A DNA stretch of 64,000 nt, from assembly GCA_963712305.1 (NCBI GenBank), contig CAVQHI010000001.1, forward strand, positions 2,294,001-2,358,000. The letters are read 5' to 3'. The position numbers and the translations under genes are program-made. Source of the DNA: DATFNI01 sp963712305. GTDB taxonomy: Bacteria > Bacteroidota > Rhodothermia > Balneolales > DATFMH01. Of the stretch, positions 1-9,000 are shown one piece after another. Below the pieces are notes generated by a model. It was not told where the DNA came from. It did not search any database and worked only from the letters and a program-made list of their open reading frames with translations. Positions within the stretch are counted from its first letter, which is position 1. Every line of letters starts with the position of its first letter.

Positions 1-1442
1 CCGAGAGAAACGAAGCCCTTTCCCCCATTAGTGGACTTATACACACCTCCGTCATTTGCCACGTATATTGTAGCCACCTCACTTACATCATGAAGAATAA
101 AATGTTGATCTTCATGAATTGCACCATCAGTATATGAAGCAGAGGATTCCCAGGTATTCCCGCCATCGGTTGTGAAATACAATTCCCGTGTATTTTCCCC
201 GGTATAAACAGTATTTCCATCAGTATCATACGGATCCATCAAAATGGTATTATTATAATTCATCTGTTTAGCACCAGGATTCGGATTACCAACTTTTGTC
301 CAAGTATCTCCGCTATTATCTGATCTCCAAATGCCATCCAGACCATTTGAAGTTGTAGCTACATTTGCATATACCTTGTTGCTATATCCGAATGCAGAAC
401 TGGTCAGAGAAATCCTGCCTAAATTAGTCCCTGCCTTCGGTAACTGCCGTTTGGTCCATGAACCCGTATATCCTTTGTTGTTGTTGTACCAGATTGGAGA
501 TGAATCGTGCGTGTCACGTATCTGGGCAGCAATTACATTATAATCCGTTGATAAAAAATATCCTACTGTTACTATATCCGAAAATGCACCCGAAAGCACC
601 TTGGTCCAATGAACTTTATCTTCGGACCTGTAAATACCCTTATCAGTGGCTATGAATATTACATCCGGCTGAGTGGTACTTGCGCCGGGACGGATAAGAA
701 TTTTTGAAACCCATTTAATGTCTGAAAGGGCAAAATGAACTTCTTGCCAAGTTGTACCATAGTTAGAGCTGTAATATACTATTCCGATAGAAACACCATA
801 TCCTTCTCCATCCACGTTCCCGGTCCCAATCCATACTTCGCCGGGTTTAGCCCTATTGGTTTCTATATAGGATACAGATGGACATGGAAGGGTATCGATT
901 ATGTTCTTCCACGACTGACCTTTATTAACACTCTTCCATAAACCGCCGCTTGCCGCACCGAGATACATAACATTGGTGGAATCCCAATCCTGTGCCAGGC
1001 TAATTATCCTCCCACTATAATGATTCGTGCTTGCATTGGTTCCGCATTCTGGACTACTTCCAAATGGTCCTACGTTATCCCATTCATTTGAAGTCGTTTT
1101 ACGAACCGGTTGTTTCGAAATCAGATAGTTAAAATTTCCATTGTTTTTCAAGTATTTTTCTCTTGTTCTAGCCACTTCTTGCATGGTTTGCGGAAAGTAA
1201 TAATACTCAGGATTTTTCTGTTCTGATGATTCAGACGATTTTTTATGAATAAGATTCTCACGTTCCGGAAACCTGGGGTTATTCTGATTCTTTCTGGATT
1301 GCCCAAAAGTTGTTTGATAACTGCATACCCCAAGAATCAACATCACTACTAAAAATATCCCAACGGTATTCGAATACTTTAGCCTTTCTACAAAAAAAAC
1401 AGTTATTCTTTCGAATTTTCTTGATTCATAATTATCACTCAT
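1..1442 (-). CDS. Exported BNR/WD40-like beta-propeller protein (partial, 3' end outside window)
   Basis: A single open frame runs from an ATG at 1442 to the left edge (about 480 codons) with no stop, so the C-terminus is missing. An AAAGGA ribosome-binding site sits 5 bases before the ATG. After a charged N-terminus there is a hydrophobic stretch (about residues 24-42, VGIFLVVMLILGVC) that fits a signal peptide or anchor. The rest carries propeller-repeat phrases such as 'GAASGGLWKSVNKGQSW', 'GIYRSEDKVHW', 'GIWRSDNSGDTW', 'LYFTTDGGNTWE' and 'GGVYKSTNGG', the BNR/Asp-box pattern of sialidase- or sortilin-like propellers. In FCB bacteria such proteins often end in a type IX secretion sorting domain; that part would lie outside the window, so this is inference. 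Substrate is unknown. Confidence 0.8.
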   Translation of the reverse strand, partial: MSDNYESRKFERITVFFVERLKYSNTVGIFLVVMLILGVCSYQTTFGQSRKNQNNPRFPERENLIHKKSSESSEQKNPEYYYFPQTMQEVARTREKYLKNNGNFNYLISKQPVRKTTSNEWDNVGPFGSSPECGTNASTNHYSGRIISLAQDWDSTNVMYLGAASGGLWKSVNKGQSWKNIIDTLPCPSVSYIETNRAKPGEVWIGTGNVDGEGYGVSIGIVYYSSNYGTTWQEVHFALSDIKWVSKILIRPGASTTQPDVIFIATDKGIYRSEDKVHWTKVLSGAFSDIVTVGYFLSTDYNVIAAQIRDTHDSSPIWYNNNKGYTGSWTKRQLPKAGTNLGRISLTSSAFGYSNKVYANVATTSNGLDGIWRSDNSGDTWTKVGNPNPGAKQMNYNNTILMDPYDTDGNTVYTGENTRELYFTTDGGNTWESSASYTDGAIHEDQHFILHDVSEVATIYVANDGGVYKSTNGGKGFVSL

Positions 1443-1851
1443 AGGTATCCTTTGTCTTGATTTTTCGATTTTCACATGAACTGTAAAGCAGGAGACCAGC
1501 CAAAAAGACATGAGATTATGAAAGCCAATTTTGTCGATGACTGATATCACTCACCAATCGATTCGATCAGCTATTCCGCGGAGCTTGAGAAGATGATGTA
1601 ATCAATTCACATCAGACCAGCCAGGCGAAGTATTGCTAATCTTGACCTTTGATTCCCACATCAGTTATAATTAAACGCACTCAGGTCCTGGCTCTCTCAT
1701 TTTTACTCTTTTGGGTTGTTATTCCCGAAATATTCATCTGGAATCACCCACAGAATTCGGGAATAATATCAGCTTAAACAGAGCACAGTTATAGTAAAAA
1801 ATCGGCAAATTTTGGGTTGAACTAACGGTAGAACAGAAATTATACCGTCAC
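1443..1851. other. Intergenic region with a 9-bp spaced inverted repeat
   Basis: No gene is supported here. It lies between the 5' end of the propeller gene and the 3' end of the first AraC gene. The only structure seen is ATTCCCGAA (1721-1729) facing TTCGGGAAT (1756-1764), a perfect 9-bp inverted repeat with a 26-base spacer. No T-run follows, so it is not a clear terminator; an operator or chance are both possible. Confidence 0.4.
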
Positions 1852-2703
1852 CTACAATCTACTTTCCTGTAAAGTGATGTCACCAAGAAACCGATCATTT
1901 ATTGATTGCTCAGAAGGGGTCTTGCCGTAGAAATGCTTAAACTCTTTGATGAAATGGGTTTGATCATAATAGCCAAAACGGCTGGCTATCTGCGACCAGT
2001 TGCAATTCGACCGGTTTTGTCTGATGTATTGCAGTACTTTATTGAATCGCACGATTCGCTGAAATTGCTTAGGACTCAGGCCAACAATCTTTCTCATATG
2101 CCGTTCCAGCCGACTTATCGAATAACCTTCTTCCCGACACACCGCCTTTATCTGAGAACAATGATGACTTTGTAGCCCTATCTTCCTGACAACACTTGCC
2201 ATCCGGATACTATCTTCCTGTTTCTTCAGCTCATACCGTCTGGATTTATTCAGGGACTTCAAAAAAAATTTTTCTACAACAGCCTGTATCCCCTCACCCG
2301 ATGTCGTCTGCATAAATTCGTCCTCAAATAGTCTCACAGATGATCCAAGAAGATCGGTCAAGGATATGCATTCATTCCGGCATTTGCCCTGGTGAACTCC
2401 CAGCAGCGGATAGACACCGCACGGCCGGAAAATCACAAAAAAACATTGTAGCCGGTCGTAAATAAAAAGTTTTTTAAACCGCGTAGTCTGCCCAACAAAT
2501 ACCGCAGGTTCATATTTGCTGGCCGGCCTGTCATTCTCTCCAATAAATATTTTCTGTCTTCCAATGGTAAGAGTCAACGCAGCACACCCGGGTGGAGTCA
2601 TACTGGTACAAGACCATGTCTCCCGGTCTCCTATCTCAAAGAAGAGATAATGATGAATGTAAGGCCGCAGGGCAGGATGAGGTGTAAATATGATGGGATT
2701 CAT
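1852..2703 (-). CDS. AraC-family transcriptional regulator (copy 1)
   Basis: A 283-residue DNA-binding regulator. The N-terminal half (about 1-150, opening 'HPALRPYIHHYLFFE') resembles the DUF6597-type ligand-sensing domain found before AraC DNA-binding domains. The C-terminal third carries two helix-turn-helix units: one around 'YSISRLERHMRKIVG' and a second ending in the family signature 'FGYYDQTHFIKEFKHFYG' followed by TP. It is a close paralogue of the next gene (2851-3714), in the same orientation with a 147-bp spacer, so the pair arose by tandem duplication. Ligand and targets cannot be read from the sequence. The ATG at 2703 puts the HPALRPYI block at the extreme N-terminus, as in the paralogue, which supports the start. 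Confidence 0.88.
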   Translation of the reverse strand: MNPIIFTPHPALRPYIHHYLFFEIGDRETWSCTSMTPPGCAALTLTIGRQKIFIGENDRPASKYEPAVFVGQTTRFKKLFIYDRLQCFFVIFRPCGVYPLLGVHQGKCRNECISLTDLLGSSVRLFEDEFMQTTSGEGIQAVVEKFFLKSLNKSRRYELKKQEDSIRMASVVRKIGLQSHHCSQIKAVCREEGYSISRLERHMRKIVGLSPKQFQRIVRFNKVLQYIRQNRSNCNWSQIASRFGYYDQTHFIKEFKHFYGKTPSEQSINDRFLGDITLQESRL

Positions 2704-2850
2704 TATGTAAAACTCTCTGAATAAAAAAGGATTTAAAACACGCCACAGGAATTCACGGTCTCATTTGCTCTTTCCACCGTTTTGAGTTGTAACCTAATCA
2801 GTTCGTGATCAATAATCGGTTATACAAATTCTGTTGCATTTCATGAATCT

Positions 2851-3714
2851 TCATTCATATATCCTGAATGGTGATTTTCCAGATTCTTCCTCGCCCGAAA
2901 AACTCAAGCTCAACTGAAGCCTTTTTGATGTAGAAGCCTCGATCTTACCCGGCGTAGTTCCATAAAACAATGTAAAATCTTTGATTAAGTGCGTTTGATC
3001 GAAATAGCCGAACTGGCGTGCAATCCCGGCCCAATGATAAGGAGATTGCTGTTGGTTTATATAATTTAGCACATTGTTGAATCGAAAGATTCGTTGCAAC
3101 AATTTCGGACCGATACCTACCATTTGCTGCATATGTCGTTCCAGCCTACTTATGGAATAGCCGTGTTGATGGCACACTTCCGTAATAACATTTCTATGAT
3201 GGCTATTCAGTTCTATTTGTTTTATGGCGTGTGCGAGCCGTAAGGCTGAATCGTTTTTCTTTTTCTGAGATAACCACTTTAGAAAAAAAGTCTCAATTAC
3301 CTGACGCAGACCAATTATTGTAGTTTGTTCTTTCAGTTTCTCTTTAAGTATCCTGGCAGCAGTACCTAACAACAAGTCGCTAATATTCACCATTGAGTTT
3401 CTCAGTTCTTTCTGAGGCGTGTCAAGTAGGTAGTAGGCGCCGACAGGACTGAAAAAGACGTAGAATAATCTCATTCTTCCAAATGCATGTATTTGGGAAT
3501 ACTTTGTCAGTTGCCCACAAAGCAGTAGTGGTTCATGCCGACCAAACTCTTTGTAAATGCACTGTTCTTTTTCCATTGCAAATGCCATCACAGGAAGAGC
3601 CGTCGGAGAGGTATCTGCACATGTCCATAGCCCTTCTGTACCTGTTTCATAATACAGATAGTTCTGTATGTAAGGCTGCAGGGCAGGATGAGGAATTAGA
3701 ATTTGCGTATTCAT
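2851..3714 (-). CDS. AraC-family transcriptional regulator (copy 2)
   Basis: A 287-residue regulator with the same plan as its neighbour: N-terminal sensing domain starting 'HPALQPYIQNYLYYE', then two C-terminal helix-turn-helix motifs around 'YSISRLERHMQQMVG' and 'FGYFDQTHLIKDFTLFYG'. The two proteins share blocks along their whole length, which shows tandem gene duplication, but the sensing domains have diverged more than the DNA-binding tips. That pattern suggests similar operators but possibly different signals (inference). The C-terminus extends about 25 residues past the last helix with a serine-rich tail absent from copy 1. The promoter region upstream (3715-4027) contains a 13-bp inverted repeat. 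Confidence 0.88.
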   Translation of the reverse strand: MNTQILIPHPALQPYIQNYLYYETGTEGLWTCADTSPTALPVMAFAMEKEQCIYKEFGRHEPLLLCGQLTKYSQIHAFGRMRLFYVFFSPVGAYYLLDTPQKELRNSMVNISDLLLGTAARILKEKLKEQTTIIGLRQVIETFFLKWLSQKKKNDSALRLAHAIKQIELNSHHRNVITEVCHQHGYSISRLERHMQQMVGIGPKLLQRIFRFNNVLNYINQQQSPYHWAGIARQFGYFDQTHLIKDFTLFYGTTPGKIEASTSKRLQLSLSFSGEEESGKSPFRIYE

Positions 3715-3929
3715 AGCCTCGAACCAACGATAAATAATATTCAGACTTGTAACCTGGTATTTGAAAATAGCAACTCGTTCTGAGCAATTTTCAAAAGTGT
3801 GTCATCAGTCAAGTAATCTTATAGCTAACTCTACTATTAGGATAATCAATGAGAAGAAACTTTAATGTTAAAAAATCTAAAACTTACGAATCATCTCCTG
3901 GCGGTAAAACATGATAAACGGATGAACCC

Positions 3930-3970
3930 CATCAGGAACCATAATTTTTTTCAGGTAATGGTTCCTGATG
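3930..3970. repeat. Perfect 13-bp inverted repeat in the 3715-4027 spacer
   Basis: CATCAGGAACCAT (3930-3942) faces ATGGTTCCTGATG (3958-3970) across 15 bases, with no mismatch. It lies after the stop of the beta-lactamase-like gene and about 215 bp before the start of the second AraC gene, both on the minus strand. A terminator for the former is the simplest reading, but no T-run follows on either strand; an operator is the alternative. The rest of the 313-bp spacer shows nothing further. Confidence 0.6.
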
Positions 3971-4027
3971 TGAATTGTGTTCTCTTGTGTAATCTTCGGT
4001 GCCTTTTATAGGCAGTTTTGAAAATTG

Positions 4028-5545
4028 TTAACTCCCCGGGGCCACCTGGTACTGCTCCAGTTTACCATCCGGCATCTGGTAGGTCCATACACGAAGAGTC
4101 TGTTTGGGAAGGATCACCCGGAATACACGTTCAAGCATGCCGCCACGGTTTCGTTCGGCAACCTGGACAAATGTTTTCGGCTGCCCAAGCGGGCTGAGAC
4201 TGGATTTGAAATCCTTCAGCGCCTGCTTGCTGAAGTAAGCATTTGCATCAGACGTGAATAATGATCGATCAATCTTCCCATGCTGGAGTCCGACAAAAAT
4301 GTTACGCGCTTGAGCTGTCCGTTCTGATGTGTGTGCATCCTGGGTGCTGAAGAGAATGCGAGAAATGCCTCTTGCTATGGCTCCGGCAGCAGGTGCGGCA
4401 TCCTGGTTTGTGAGTACTGCCACAGCAACACTGTCATCGGGAAATACCATATTTTCAGCCGTAAATCCTGAAACTTCTCCGCTGTGAGATATCAGGCGAT
4501 GACCGTTCATCATGCCAACTTCAACACCTAATCCGTATCCGGTTGCCACGCCGCTTTTCAGGAGTACGTCTGTTTCAAGCTTTTTGTAGGAATCCTTGCT
4601 CAACAAGCTTTGATCAATCATCGAGATATCCCACTTTGCAAGGTCGTGCGAAGTCATAGCCAATTCACCTGCACCGGCCATCCAACCGGGACCTTCTTCG
4701 GGAGCCGGACGTAACGGGCCAAGTCCGTACCTCATATATCCTCCCGGATCACTGGATGTCATATTACCCTTGTCGAAGTCAATTGCACTCGATAATCCTA
4801 ACGGATCCAATATATTCTCATGCAAAAACTTGAAGAAGGACTCACCGGTGATCTTTTCGACAATCTGTGCAGCAATCACAAAGTTTGTATTACTGTATTG
4901 CCACTGTGTTCCCGGGTCAAAATCCAGCGGGCGTTTTGCCCAGCGGTTCAAAATTTCCTGCGGAGGCATCGGTTTGAGCATCATCGGGGGAACATAATCC
5001 TGCGGCCAGAAGTCCTGGTATCCGGAGGTGTGCGAGAGTATTTCCCTGACTGTAACCTCATTTGCACGGGTCAGGTCAGGCAACCATTTTGAAACGGGAT
5101 CGTCCAGTGAAAGTTTGCCTTGTTCTTCAAGCAACAAGATGGTAGCGGCCGTAAACTGTTTGCTAATAGAACCGATCGCATAACGCATATCGGGACGTGC
5201 AGCAACACTTGGATGCAACCTGGCCGCTCCATAAGCCTGCACATATGCGACTTTCCCGCGCCGGACTACAGTAACGGATGCGCTTGGCACGCCTGTACTT
5301 CGCAAAACCCGAGATGCAACGGTGTCAACTTTCGAAGCCAGTGACGTATCTTTCTCAGATCTAACTGATCTATGACCAGAAAACACATCGGATGTGCCCG
5401 CATACGGCTGTGAAATGGCCACAGATGGGATGAAGATACATGCAACGACGATCAGGTTCAGAATCAGTCTGATGGTTTCTTTTGTTCCAAAAACCTTATC
5501 ATCAATAGATTTGAAGAATGAGCAAATACTTAAAAAATTCATCAC
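4028..5545 (-). CDS. Serine beta-lactamase-like hydrolase (class C/ PBP4-type fold), exported
   Basis: A 505-residue protein of the beta-lactamase/transpeptidase-like family (Pfam Beta-lactamase). A hydrophobic segment at about residues 26-44 fits a signal peptide or anchor. The three family motifs are present: S126-I-S-K129 (nucleophile and base), Y217-S-N219, and H354-S-G356, the usual variant of KTG in esterase-type members. The C-terminal 100 residues after the catalytic domain form an extra domain of unknown role, as in many family members. Such proteins hydrolyse peptides or esters at the cell surface; true beta-lactam resistance is not implied. It stands alone, with 313 bp to the AraC gene downstream. 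Confidence 0.88.
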   Translation of the reverse strand: MMNFLSICSFFKSIDDKVFGTKETIRLILNLIVVACIFIPSVAISQPYAGTSDVFSGHRSVRSEKDTSLASKVDTVASRVLRSTGVPSASVTVVRRGKVAYVQAYGAARLHPSVAARPDMRYAIGSISKQFTAATILLLEEQGKLSLDDPVSKWLPDLTRANEVTVREILSHTSGYQDFWPQDYVPPMMLKPMPPQEILNRWAKRPLDFDPGTQWQYSNTNFVIAAQIVEKITGESFFKFLHENILDPLGLSSAIDFDKGNMTSSDPGGYMRYGLGPLRPAPEEGPGWMAGAGELAMTSHDLAKWDISMIDQSLLSKDSYKKLETDVLLKSGVATGYGLGVEVGMMNGHRLISHSGEVSGFTAENMVFPDDSVAVAVLTNQDAAPAAGAIARGISRILFSTQDAHTSERTAQARNIFVGLQHGKIDRSLFTSDANAYFSKQALKDFKSSLSPLGQPKTFVQVAERNRGGMLERVFRVILPKQTLRVWTYQMPDGKLEQYQVAPGS

Positions 5546-6038
5546 TGTTCTCTTTATAAAATTTAATCGTTAGCAATCAGAAGCAGGCGATCGTCAGATA
5601 AATCATATTATTGCAATATGACCATAATCCACACACACTAATTTTAATGTAAGGTAATACAGGGAAAAAAGTTATTTCTTTTATTCACGCACGTTCTTCA
5701 ATCACTGACGAGTATTTCTTTGAGAAAATCTATTCTAACGTCAGTTCGAGATAAATTGCTAATGTTAGTAACAACTTCTTTTATGGTATTTTTAGCCTTT
5801 TTGACCCCTAAATCCCCTAAAGAGGACTTTCTTTTCCCCCTTCAGGGGGTTAGGGAGTAAAGATCTGGTGTCTTCACCGACTGATAAATTCTGGGATTCT
5901 ATTATCTCGAATTCACGTTATTCTAAAGATTAGCGATAGTCCACAGCAAGGCATTCAAAGGTTCCGGGTATAATGGTATCGATACTATCTTCTTAAGAAC
6001 AATCGGCAGCGCGGTTTTCGCCTGAATCAAAATGCTGA
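5546..6038. other. Intergenic region containing inverted-repeat element copy 1
   Basis: No gene is supported. The region holds the element at 5737-5919, described separately, and otherwise AT-rich sequence between the promoter of the beta-lactamase-like gene and the 3' end of the hybrid kinase gene. Confidence 0.5.
5737..5919. repeat. Inverted-repeat-bounded element, copy 1
   Basis: The left end AACGTCAGTTCGAGATAA (5737-5754) and the right end TTATCTCGAATTCACGTT (5902-5919) are inverted copies with 2 mismatches in 18. The same termini bound the elements at 10791-10995 and 52926-53088, but the interior here is different: it holds CCCTAAATCCCC and GGGGGTTAGGG blocks (about 5809-5857) facing each other. 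No open reading frame is inside. It could be a miniature transposable element or a structured intergenic repeat. Confidence 0.55.
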
Positions 6039-9000
6039 CTAGTGCTCAATACCATTTGCACCATTTTGTTCGGCTTCCCGTTTTAGCCCGGATAAAGCTG
6101 AGGTCAACCGGTTCATCTCCCGCTCCAGCTTTTCCATAAGTTCAGGTGCTCTTTCCAGGTCGCCGGATTCACCTATGTCTTGTAGTGCTTTAGTTATCCT
6201 GAATGATGGCTGAGACTGAAGAGTTGCAGTAACGCCTTTGAGTGCATGGGCCCTCTGATAAAGTTTTTCCGCGTCTTCAGATCTTATAGCGTCTCGAATG
6301 GTATCTATATAATCGGGGACTTGTGAGAGGAAAATATCGAGCATTTCCCCAAGCATAATCCAATCTCCGCTAACCAGTTCCATGAGTGCCGATTGATCGA
6401 ACGCAGACTCACTTTCCGAACTCAAATCCTCACCATCATGATATATCAATACTTCCACTTCTTCGTCTACAGATACGAGCTCAGGAATCAGTCTGGATAT
6501 GGATTTATATAATTCGCCGGTTCGTATCGGTTTTGACAAATAATCATCCATTCCGGATTCAATGCATTTCTCTTTGTCTCCCTTTATGGCCCAGGCAGTC
6601 AATGCAATGATTAAAATATGATGCTCATTGTTTTTTTCAAGTGCCCTGATCCGTTTCGTTGCTTCATAACCATTCAATCCGGGCATTTGAACGTCCATCA
6701 AAATGAGATCGAAATTGCCACTCCGATATTTTGCAACTACGTCTCTGCCGTCTTCAGCAACTTCTACCGCATGTCCATGTTTCTCAAGTGTATGAACAGC
6801 GAAGGTCTGGTTCACTTTGTTGTCTTCTGCAAGCAATATGTTAAGGTTTCGGGATAGCCTGACGCCGTCATTTCTCGTTTTTGAATCATTCCTGTAGTCA
6901 ACAAAATCCGCCGATTTACCCAAGGCCATCATAATCTTTTCAAACAGGTCTGATTGAATGATTGGTTTCACCAAATGAGAAGCTATTTCAAGCTTTTGTA
7001 AACGTTTGGCAAAATTATGCTGCGTGCCCGACGATAGTAAAAGGATTGCAACCTTATCCGAATTCCAGCGATTGCGAATCTGTTCTGCAATTTCAAGACC
7101 ATCCATTCGGGGCATATGATAATCGAGAAGTACAAGTGGAAAGGCGGGCTCACTATTGCTTTTCTCTTCCATCAAAAGTAAGGCATCAGCTCCATTGGTG
7201 ACCACGGTTGGATTCATTCCCCAGTTTTTCAACATCCGATCGAGTATATGGCAATTCGTCGCATTATCATCAACAACCAGGACATTCAATCCTTCATGTG
7301 AACGTGGAATTTCGAGTCTGAGTTGTTTCACTCCATCAGCATCTAATTCAAACGTGGCTGTGAAATGGAAGGTGCTGCCCGAGCCCGGTAAACTTTCGAC
7401 CCAGATATCACCATCCATAAGGTGGACTAGACGTGATGATATCACTAACCCAAGTCCGGTTCCTCCATATCTTCGGGTCGTCGACATATCGGCCTGTTCG
7501 AACGCCCTGAAAATTCGCTGCTGCTGTTCTACTGATATTCCAATACCCGTATCTCTAACTGCAAAATGAAGTCTCAATTGCTGTGCATCAGTATTTTGAG
7601 TGCTTTTTTCGGCTTCTTCAATTCTAACAACAACCTCACCTTCTTCTGTGAATTTGAGCGCATTACCGACCAGATTAATCAGTATTTGGTTAAGTCGAAC
7701 CGGATCGCCGATGATCGCTTCTGGAGTCTTTTCATCAATGTCGATTGCCAGTTCAAGGCCTTTGTTAAATGCCCTGACTGCCAGTGTCTTCATTGATGAA
7801 CCAACCAGATCCCTCAGGTTGAAGGGTACTCGCTCCAGATCCAATTTGCCAGCTTCAATTTTTGAAAAATCCAGAACATCATTGATCGTAGTCAATAGCG
7901 TGTGCGCTGAGGTCTCGGCCATCCCCAGATATTCTTTTTGTTCCGGTGTCAGCCTGGTATCGAGGGCCAGTTCAATCATACCCATAATCCCATTCATTGG
8001 GGTCCGGATCTCATGGCTCATATTGGCCAGAAACTCACTTTTCGCTCGATTTGCCGCTTCTGCCTGTTTTTTAAGTTTCTCTTCGTTATCCAGTTTTTCC
8101 CTAATTACGATTGTCTGCTCTTTTACCTTATGTCTCAGCAGCAGGACCCACGCGAGTGCAAGAAGCATCATCGCGACGAGAATAGCTAAGACACTAAGCG
8201 TATGCTTCCAGTTCCACCATGTAGCATCTTCTAACAAGACGATATCTGCCGGGCGGCGCAAAAACAACTGGAAAGAATGTGGTGCGATATCACCATTTAT
8301 CAATTCCGTTTTTACTGAATAAATGCCCTTAAGTTCCAATTTGCTGCCGTTTCGAATGGAAGCTATTTTGGTGGGGAGACTTTCCGCATTCAGATATGCA
8401 TTGAAGATCAAATCACCAAAACGCATGGTAAATACCTGCCGTCCGGCAATTGTTACTTTGTTCAATAATGTTGCATTTATCTTGACAAGTCCGGCATCCA
8501 TATTGCCATTCAACGGATTATTTTTATCCAGAATCATAGGATTCGGCGGAATACCATGGCCCGATCTCCGATATCTCCCATCTTCGATTATCGGGTTGTA
8601 ACTTCCGGCAGCTTCGAAGCCGACAACGTCTACACTGTCACCTACTTGCAGACTTTCTTTCTGATCGGAAATAACATGGGCGGTGCCGGTCTCATCCTGG
8701 ATATACAAGTTGCCCTCCGGATCCTGCCAGTTCAGAATACCCTTTACATGGACCAGATGATTATGTCGGTGGTTTATGGAAAAATGCAGCAGCGAACTAA
8801 TAGATTGCAGTTGTAGCTTAAAGGGATCTTCGCTTCCAAGTTGTATAACATGTATTCGATCCCAGCCAGGTACAAATATTTTGGCGCCGACAAACTGACC
8901 GCGACTGTTTGTTACGGTACCACATACGCCTGCAACCCGTACTTTGGAACCGATCAGATTTTCTAACTTTTTGCCCTCTGAAAGATTTGGGGGTATTTGT

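Noticed and set aside
7600..8322. 240-codon plus-strand frame
   Set aside because: Serine-rich antisense reading of the hybrid kinase catalytic core.
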